Shown here in pieces: positions 56,693 through 64,000 of a DNA stretch of 64,000 nucleotides. Numbering within the stretch: the stretch's first letter is position 1; each line of letters begins with the position of its first letter. The notes beneath the pieces are model-generated. The model saw only the letters and a list, made by a program, of their open reading frames with translations, did no database searches and was not told where the DNA came from. Origin of the DNA: Garcia nutans (Eukaryota > Streptophyta > Magnoliopsida > Malpighiales > Euphorbiaceae); NCBI GenBank assembly GCA_947685225.1, contig CANTUV010000037.1, forward strand, positions 30,647,001 to 30,711,000. The letters are read 5' to 3'. Both the position numbers and the translations under genes were made by a program.

Positions 56693-59600
56693 TAGGTTTG
56701 AGATTCTCAACCTAGGTAAAATATAAGAAAAAGACTATTTTGATTTTAAAAAGTGGTTTTGAATAAAATATATGTTTGGGATTGGCAATCTCTGATCTTT
56801 AATAAGATGTATTCTGCTGTGTTTGCAGAAATAGGTTGTGATGGATCCTCATTTGCATCAGTCAGTTGAGGGTAGTGAGGAGAGTGTAGCTCCGGAGGAT
56901 AGAGCTAGAGTTGATAGTGCCGGGGAGGCACCTGTTTCGGTGTCGGGGAGACCAGTTGGTGAGGAGGTTCCTCTAGCTTGGCTTAGGCATGTGGTAGAGG
57001 CTTTGAGACAAGCACCAGTGCAACCAGTGCCACCACCCCCTCAGCCTGTGGTACCAGTGAGGCACTATGATAAACTAAGGAAGTATGGAGCGGAGGATTT
57101 CCTTGGTACTACTTATCCAGCTGTAGCAGAACAGTGGCTTGACAAAGTACAGAGGATCTTTATTCAGTTGCAAGCCACCCCAGAGGAAAAGTTTGATTAT
57201 GCAAGATCATTGCTACAGAAGGATGCATACGACTGGTGGAGGACAGTGCCCCATTCTATGATGATCCACCGATCTTGTCATATGCGGATTTTCTGAGAGA
57301 GTTTGAGTTGAAGTATACTCCTAGGGAGTACAAAGACATGAAGAAGATGGAGTTCTTAAGCTTGAAGCAAGATAGCAAGACTGTAACTGAGTATGAGGTT
57401 GAGTTTATTCGATTGAGCCAGTATGCTGGGGGCATTATAGCTGATGAGATAGATAGATGCAGGAGATTTGAGGAGGGATTGAGGCCCTCTATCATGTGTC
57501 TAGTGGCTGGATCTAGATATCATGATTTTTCCCAGCTTGTGGCAGCAGCTCGGAGTGTGGAACGAGCTCAAGTTATTGCAGCTGCTTCAGAGGAAGAGGT
57601 TAGGGTTAGGAGGCCCCAGTTTGAGGCAGGGTCTTCTTCTGTTAAGAGAGGTAAAGGAAGCTTTGTTCCTAGAGTTAGTAGGAGTCAGAGGTCAGCTGGT
57701 AGGTCAGTGAAGTTTCAGAGACAGAGATTTAGACCTACAGCTTCAGTGGCGAGTGCTCCGACCCCAGTGACTCAGAGATCCGCTCTACCTGTGTGTGCTC
57801 AGTGTGGTGGATCACATAGGGGTGCTTGTTGGAGGTATAGTGGGTCAGCTGTGTGCTTCAGATGTGGATCTCCTGAGCATTTTATTAGAGATTGTCCAGA
57901 GAGACAGGAGCGGATGTCAGTTGATACTGCAGCTTCTCGACCTAGTGTGAGGGGAGGTCGAGCAGGCAGAGGTAGCAGCCGGGGAGGCAGATCTGGGTTC
58001 AGTGCTAGAGGAGGTGCTACATCCAGGGAGAGTAGACCAGAGGAGGTTGGATCTTCCCAGAGGATGTATGTTATGCAGAGGCAGCCAGATGCATCGGCAG
58101 TCATAGCTGGTACTTTTTCTTTATTTGATACTTCAGTGCTTGCTTTGATTGATCCGGGTTCCACACATTCTTATATTAGTGCATCTGTTTTGCCTGTGTC
58201 TGATATGCATGCTGAGTCCCTAGGATTTGATGTGTTGGTGACAAATCCGTTAGGGCATAGTGTGATTGTGAGTAAGGTGCACCGAGATAGTGCAGTGAGG
58301 GTGCAAGGTGAGGAGTTCCTTGGAGATTTGATTGAGATGCCATTTAAGGAATATGATGTGATTCTAGGTATGGACTGGCTATCTAGACATGGGGCTGTGG
58401 TGGATTATAAAAAGAAAGTTGTGACTTTGAGAACTGCTAATGGTAGAGAGGTGATAGTATCTAATGAGCAGGAACAGTTAGCCTCCTTATTTGTTTCAGC
58501 TGTTGCAGCTAGGAGGTTGATTAGAAAAGGGTGTGATGCTTATCTTGCTCATGTGGTAGATACTAGAGTAAGAGGTTCTCCTATTGATAGCATTGCCACA
58601 ATTGTAGAGTTCCCAGATGTATTCCCAGAGGAGTTGCCAGGATTGCCTCCTGAGAGAGAGGTGGAGTTCGGTATTGAATTGTTGCCTGGTACCACTCCTA
58701 TTTCTATTACTCCTTATAGAATGGCACCAGCAGAATTGAGGGAATTGAAAGTGCAATTACAGAAGTTGTTGGATAAAGGATTTATTCGCCCCAGTGTTTC
58801 TCCTTGGGGAGCTCCTGTGCTATTTGTGAAAAAGAAAGATGGTACTATGAGGTTGTGTATCGATTATAGGCAATTGAACAAGGTGACTATTAAAAATAAA
58901 TATCCTTTGCCTAGAATCGATGATCTCTTTGATCAATTGAAGGGTGCAGCTGTGTTTTCTAAAATTGATTTGAGATCTGGGTACCATCAATTGAGAGTTA
59001 AAGTTGAAGACATTTCCAAGACCGCCTTTCGGACCAGGTATGGGCATTATGAATTTTTAGTTATGCCTTTTGGTCTAACGAATGCACCTGCAGCTTTTAT
59101 GGATTTGATGAATAGGGTGTTCAGGCCCTATCTGGATCAGTTTGTAGTGGTCTTCATCGATGACATTCTGGTGTATTCGCGGAATGAAGAGGAACATGAT
59201 ATGCATCTGCAGATTGTGTTGCAGATTTTGAGAGAGAAGCAGTTGTTTGCCAAATTGTCGAAATGTGAGTTCTGGTTGGATCAAGTCGCTTTTCTCGGAC
59301 ATATTGTTTAAGCAGAAGGCATTAGAGTTGATCCGAGCAAAGTTGAAGCTATATTGAATTGGAGTCCACCCAAGTCGGTGACAGAGGTTAGAAGTTTTAT
59401 GGGTTTGGCAGGCTATTACTGACGATTTGTGAAAGGGTTTTCTTTGATAGCTACTCCACTCACAAGATTGCTTCGTAAGGGAGTGAGATTTGTGTGGACG
59501 GATCAGTGTCAGGCTAGTTTTGATCAGTTAAGAGAAATGTTGACTCAAGCGCCTGTTCTTACTTTACCTGTAGAAGGCAAACCATATGTAATCTACAGTG

Positions 59601-59935
59601 ATGCTTCACATAATGGTTTGGGTTGTGTACTGATGCAAGAAGGTAGAGTGATAGCTTATGCTTCTCGACAGTTGAAACCGCATGTGTAACACCCCGATAC
59701 CTTATATAAGTACTATACATATATACTTGGTATACATACGGTAAGTATATAAAGTATAAGGATGTCACTTCATTATTTTTTTAAAAAACTTCATTTATAC
59801 ATATAATTACTTTCTCGACATAAATACATCAATATAAAAGTTATACATGTATGCATTACCCTCTAGTTGGTCTCGACAAACTTATACTCTTCTTGTGGCA
59901 TAACGAAAGACTTCATATCTTCCTCCTATTTACCT

Positions 59936-59972
59936 GCGCGAAATACACACCCGCGCTAAGCCCGAGAGCTTA
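59936..59972 (-). other. Twin hairpin, solo LTR 3 copy (most diverged)
   Basis: Stem 1 TAAGCT / GGCTTA keeps all six pairs with one wobble and loop CTCG. Stem 2 GCGCGGG / TTCGCGC keeps all seven pairs with two G-T wobbles. Total still 37 nt although the split between the stems moves by 1. Confidence 0.72.
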
Positions 59973-60208
59973 GTAGACCAAATATAAAATACAACATGTA
60001 ATATAGAAGTATTAGCATATAATGATATATCAATTCAATGTATAATTAATTCTTATCATATTTTCTTTTCTTTTTAATTGCATCTTTTATATATCCTAGC
60101 TAATTCCATATATGATGTATATATATATACATAATATCATCACTAACTCCAATCCTTCACCAATACTCAAAATCAATATATTAATATACCCACATTATAT
60201 GTATTATT

Positions 60209-60475
60209 CCAATCATGAATCACATTTCAAATGCTCACAATAATATTGCAATACACACATTACATATCATATCAATTATGAATCACATTCCCAATGTTCA
60301 CAATAATATTGCAACACCCATATTACATATCATATCAATTATGAATCACATTTCCAATGCTCACAATAATATTGCAACACCATATTACATATCATATCAA
60401 TTATGAATCACATTTCCAATGCTCACAATAATATTGCAATACACACATTACATATCATATCAATTATGAATCCAC
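60209..60475 (-). repeat. 62-bp tandem repeat in solo LTR 3, four copies
   Basis: ATGAATCACATT...CAATGCTCACAATAATATTGCAA units recur about every 62 bp. The short plus-strand frame across them (NHISNAHNNIA repeats) is a by-product of the array. Confidence 0.88.
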
Positions 60476-63400
60476 CATAAATCTCATTTATTTCAACACT
60501 TGTATTTCACATTGGCAACAAAGACAGACTCGGGCCCAAAACACTAATATGCCATTCGACTTTCAGAGTTAATGCTTTGGTTTAATTATCACATTTATCA
60601 TTATCCCAACTAGGCTTCAAGGATTAGGTTCAACCAAGCTTCAAGGGGAACAAAGCATGCTAAGTATCAACCCAACTTGGCTTCAAGAACCAATCCAACC
60701 TAGATTCAAGGGTTGTAACATCTCAATTAGGCTTCAAGGACTAGACCCAACCAAGCTTCAAGGGGAGTAAAACATGTTAAACTTCAACCCAACTTGGCTT
60801 CAAGGATCAAGCCCAACCTAACTTTAAGAGATTGTTACCATTAGGCATGCCACCAACAACAAAACTCTGAAAATGAATAACATATTAGACACACAATTCA
60901 TTCATTATTTCATTATCAATTTCATTCTCATTCACATCATCATTTAGGCAAACATGCCTCAATCATCATTTACATCATCATAGCCAACCACAATGGCATC
61001 ATTTAGGCAAACATGCCTCACATATCTCAATTGAATTGTCATAGCCAATCACAATGGCTTCACAACATATCATATCTTAATCCATATGATACATATAGCA
61101 TCATTGATATAACAATTTCAAAGTATATCATTCATATAATACATTGCCATACACAAGATTCACAAGGCATATAACATAACATTTCCTCATTTCTCCAAAC
61201 ACATTAACACCATTCATTACTAGAGCATTTATCATAACAAATTGCACATACCTTAAGAATGATCCTCATTCCTTCCTACCTTTCCCATTTCATATTTCAT
61301 CCAAATGTGTTAAGGTTCAAAGACATATAAGGATATACAATCAAATAGGGTTTATGCTTACCTTTTTAATGATCTTCACATCCTTCACATCATTCAATCA
61401 TCACCTTAATCCAATTATATTAACAATATAATAAATCACTTAACACATTTGCAACAAATGTGTTAAGCCTCAAATCATGTAAATAAATACAATCATATGT
61501 ATTGGTACTTACCTCAAGAACTATTCCCATCCATCTATACATTTCCTCTTCCAAGAATTTTCCACATTAGGTTAATGCAACACAATCTCTTTAAACCTAA
61601 TCCAAAGATCATTATTCATAGGTTTAGAATCATCCACATACATTTGTTTAGGTCATTCTTTGATTACAAAGTATTTAGAGTGTATATAAAATGTTTAGGA
61701 GCAAATGACTTTTGAAGAATCAAACAATTCATGAAGAACCAAAAACCATCACAGTAGCAGACACACCCAAGGGACACGGCCAAGCTTGTGGCCGTGTCTC
61801 TCAAAATCAAAACTTCCCGAGGAAGACACGGGCAAGGACACGGCCGTGTCTCACAATATAAATCAGGCAGTAGCAAACACGGTCAAGGGACACGGCCAAG
61901 CCAGTGGCCGTGTCACCCCAAAACCTATCCAACACGGCCAAAATCCCTCCAACTTGGCCGTGTCACCCAAATTTCTCAAGTCTTGGCCGTGTCTCTCAAG
62001 AACACAACCCTAATCAAAACCAACACTCTTCCAAATGCATTTTCTCTTCCTTAGCACAACAATAACTTCATTCAATTGGTTCTAATCAATGTTATCAACA
62101 CATATCTTACATATTCATCACATTAACCACTTAAACAACACATAAACATTACATTAAAACATTCACCAATACCAAACCCTAAAACCAACTTCCCACTTGA
62201 TCTTCCACAATCAACCTTCACATATCTTACCATATTCACAACCAAATTAATACCAATTCAATCTTTTAATCTCACAATCAATTTAAACACTTATAAACAC
62301 ATATCAAACACACCAAATCATCACATCAACCAATCACAATTTCTTTTAGACCCAACTTCAAAATTAACAAAGGAAAACAAGAGAGGTCTTACCTTAAATG
62401 AAGAAATTTTACTAATCTTTAACCAAACCCTTTGCTTGCTTCATCAATTTGATTCTTGCATCAAGAACACCTCTCTTGCTCTCTCCTTTCTTGAATGGCC
62501 GGCACACCAAAGAGAAGAAAAGAAAAATAAACAAAAGTCAACTTCCTCTTCTTCTTTAAATCTCCACCAAAGATTTTAACCAAGCAATTACCTATATACC
62601 CTTTTCCATTTAACTTAACTTTTGTCATTTGTATGCCCATAATAGTAATTTCACAAATCCAAATAAATATCCCCTTTCATTGACTCTCTCTTTTGACTAA
62701 TGTATATGTTAGTTATACCACCATATACCCAACATATACATTTCTCTCTACACCTTACTTTCTTTTTTAAAACAACACATACACATTCTCTTTTAATTTC
62801 TTTCCTCTTTCAAATCTCATATACATTCAATCCAACTTATAACAATAATATAATCAAAACTTCTAAGGCATACATGAGGATATTACAGCATGAGTTTAAT
62901 TATCCGACCCATGATTTAGAGTTAGCAGCAATTGTGTTCACATTGAAGATTTGGCGACACTATTTGTTTGGGGAGAAATGTTTCATCTACACTGATCACA
63001 AAAGCTTGAAATATTTGGGTGTCCAGAAAGAACTTAATCTTCGACAAAGGAGATGGTTGGAATTGATTAAAGACTACGACTGTTTGATTGATTATCATCC
63101 AGGTAAAGCAAATGTTGTTGCTGATGCCTTGAGTCGGAAGTCTTTAGCTGGTTTAACTGTTTACTCGCTCTCGTTGCTTGTTGAGTTGAGAGCTCTGCAT
63201 GCCAATTTTGTACCTTGTGATGATGGTGCATTGTTGACACAATTGCATTTGAAACCAATTTTATCGGATCAGATCAAAGAGGCTCAGTTGACTGATATGA
63301 AGATTCAAAAGATTATTTCAGATTGCAAGAATGGGAAGACTAGAGATTTTATTGTGAAAGGTGATGGGAGTCTCTGGTTTAAGAACCGATTGTGTGTACC

Positions 63401-64000
63401 CGATGATGCTGATTTGAAAAGAGTCATTTTAGAAGAAGCACATCAGTCAGTGTTTGCTATGCATCCGGGTAATACAAAGATGTATCATGATTTGAGACAG
63501 CATTATTGGTGGACTGGTTTGAAGAGAGACATTGCTGAGTTTGTATCGAAATGTCTCACTTGTCAGAAGGTAAAAGCAGAGCATCAAGTTCCAACTGGAT
63601 TGCTTCAACCATTATCAGTACCAGAATGGAAGTGGGATAGAGTGACGATGGATTTTGTGTCTGGGTTGCCATTGACACAAAAGAAGCATGATGCTATATG
63701 GGTGATTGTGGATAGATTGACTAAGACAGCTCATTTCCTTCTGGTTCGGATGGATTACTCTTTGGAGAGATTAGCTGAGCTGTATATCCATGAGATTGTG
63801 AAGTTGCATGGTGTTCCAACTTCTTTAGTGTCTGATCGAGATCCCAGGTTTACTTCAAGATTTTGGAAGAGTTTGCATAGTACTTTTGGTTCTCGATTAC
63901 ACTTCAGTACTGCTTTTTATCCACAGACGGATGGACAGTCAGAGAGGGTGATACAGATTATTGAGGACATGTTGAGAAGCTGTGTCATTGATTTCTCTGG

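Larger units (their letters stand above)
59685..62887 (-). mobile_element. Solo LTR 3, chromovirus type, inside E5
   Basis: 3,203 bp, TSD GCATG (59680-59684 and 62888-62892). Minus orientation, no internal region. The longest LTR here; the extra length includes a 62-bp tandem array and multiple donor-like sites (GT at 62392-62391 and near 61512). ACACGGCC...GGCCGTGTC palindromes at about 61770-61995, CTTGAAG cassettes at 60606-60840, U3 dyad at 62702-62739. Being inside E5 it is the youngest event seen at this end. Confidence 0.95.
54060..64000 (+). mobile_element. E5: Tekay/Del-type chromovirus, 3' end beyond window
   Basis: Inserted in the right LTR of E4 with ACCTG as expected TSD. Parts: 5' LTR 54060-56672, primer-binding site 56680-56692, gag-pol from 56841, interrupted by solo LTR 3 (59685-62887) and still in integrase at the window edge. 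Gag and the first 200 bp of its LTR are closest to E1, but the LTR middle carries different cassettes (GTAACAG type instead of CTTGAAG type). Confidence 0.93.
56841..64000 (+). pseudogene. gag-pol: E5 gag-pol polyprotein, broken and split by a solo LTR
   Basis: ATG 56841 (MDPHLHQSVEG) begins a Gag like that of E1. A 1-bp deletion near 57258, in the capsid region, shifts the frame. The protein continues in the next frame through zinc knuckle (CFRCGSPEHFIRDC), protease and RT to TAA 59309-59311 (TCA to TAA). TGA follows at 59420-59422. RNase H is cut at 59684 between its first and second catalytic acids by solo LTR 3 and resumes at 62893 with DLELAA and TDHKS. The integrase finger and the first two catalytic aspartates follow, and the third (GQSER) is reached just before the window ends; the last part (62893-64000) has no stop. 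One change in the integrase core replaces the usual AFHPQTDG histidine with tyrosine. Not functional. Confidence 0.94.

Noticed and set aside
60215..60406. Repeated NHISNAHNNIA frame
   Set aside because: Translation of the 62-bp array; 62 is not a multiple of three, so the frame cannot be conserved as a protein repeat.

Overview
The window is plant nuclear DNA, almost certainly from a dicot with a repeat-rich genome. It is AT-rich by eye and contains no recognisable cellular gene. Essentially every base belongs to LTR retrotransposons nested in each other. Most are Ty3/gypsy chromoviruses of the Tekay/Del type: a gag-pro-RT-RNaseH-integrase polyprotein of about 1,550 residues ending in a GPY/F module and a divergent chromodomain, LTRs of 2.4-3.2 kb, and a primer-binding site matching the 3' end of initiator Met-tRNA. 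Around them lie older fragments that look like the Tat/Ogre lineage, plus one solo LTR of Ty1/copia type.

Layout. Element E1 (+, 271-10211) and element E2 (+, 12120-21763) are complete, with 5-bp target-site duplications (TSDs), but their polyproteins are broken. They sit in Tat-like minus-strand sequence (1-265, 10217-12114, 21769-23081, 25494-25855) that keeps a gag-like fragment and a primer-binding site. Two chromoviral solo LTRs (23087-25488 and 25974-28502, both minus) also interrupt it. A Tat-type LTR region follows (25856-32411) and contains a 1.9-kb internal duplication. Beyond it come a polypurine tract, an 85-bp tandem array (about 32505-33715), and a plus-strand plant-mobile-domain (PMD) ORF remnant split by a copia solo LTR (34412-35767).

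Element E4 (minus) starts at 36063 inside the PMD ORF. Its left LTR was later hit by E3 (minus, 37379-47548), the only element with an uninterrupted polyprotein (1,549 residues); I see only two differences between its LTRs. The right LTR of E4 is cut at 54059 by E5 (+, 54060 to beyond the window). The RNase H region of E5 is in turn split by a 3.2-kb solo LTR (59685-62887). From the nesting, the order of events is Tat, then E4, then E3 and E5, then the solo LTR inside E5.

How the parts work. Each element is a self-contained replication unit. The LTR supplies promoter and poly(A) signal, the tRNA-primed site and purine tract prime the two DNA strands, Gag forms the particle, and Pol matures, reverse-transcribes and integrates. 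Only E3 looks able to supply a full set of proteins. E1 is two stop codons away from open, and E2, E4 and E5 would depend on proteins supplied in trans.

The most interesting signals are not genes. (1) Every chromoviral LTR copy long enough to contain it (11 of 11) carries a 37-nt twin hairpin of constant length with compensatory base changes. (2) A conserved splice-donor-like site in the LTR and an acceptor-like site 10-14 nt before the gag ATG would remove the twin hairpin and primer-binding site, as in a retroviral leader. (3) The LTRs are modular, with interchangeable minisatellite cassettes between conserved blocks. (4) Nonsense mutations are strongly biased to CAG-to-TAG and CGA-to-TGA, as expected from 5-methylcytosine deamination in silenced plant elements.
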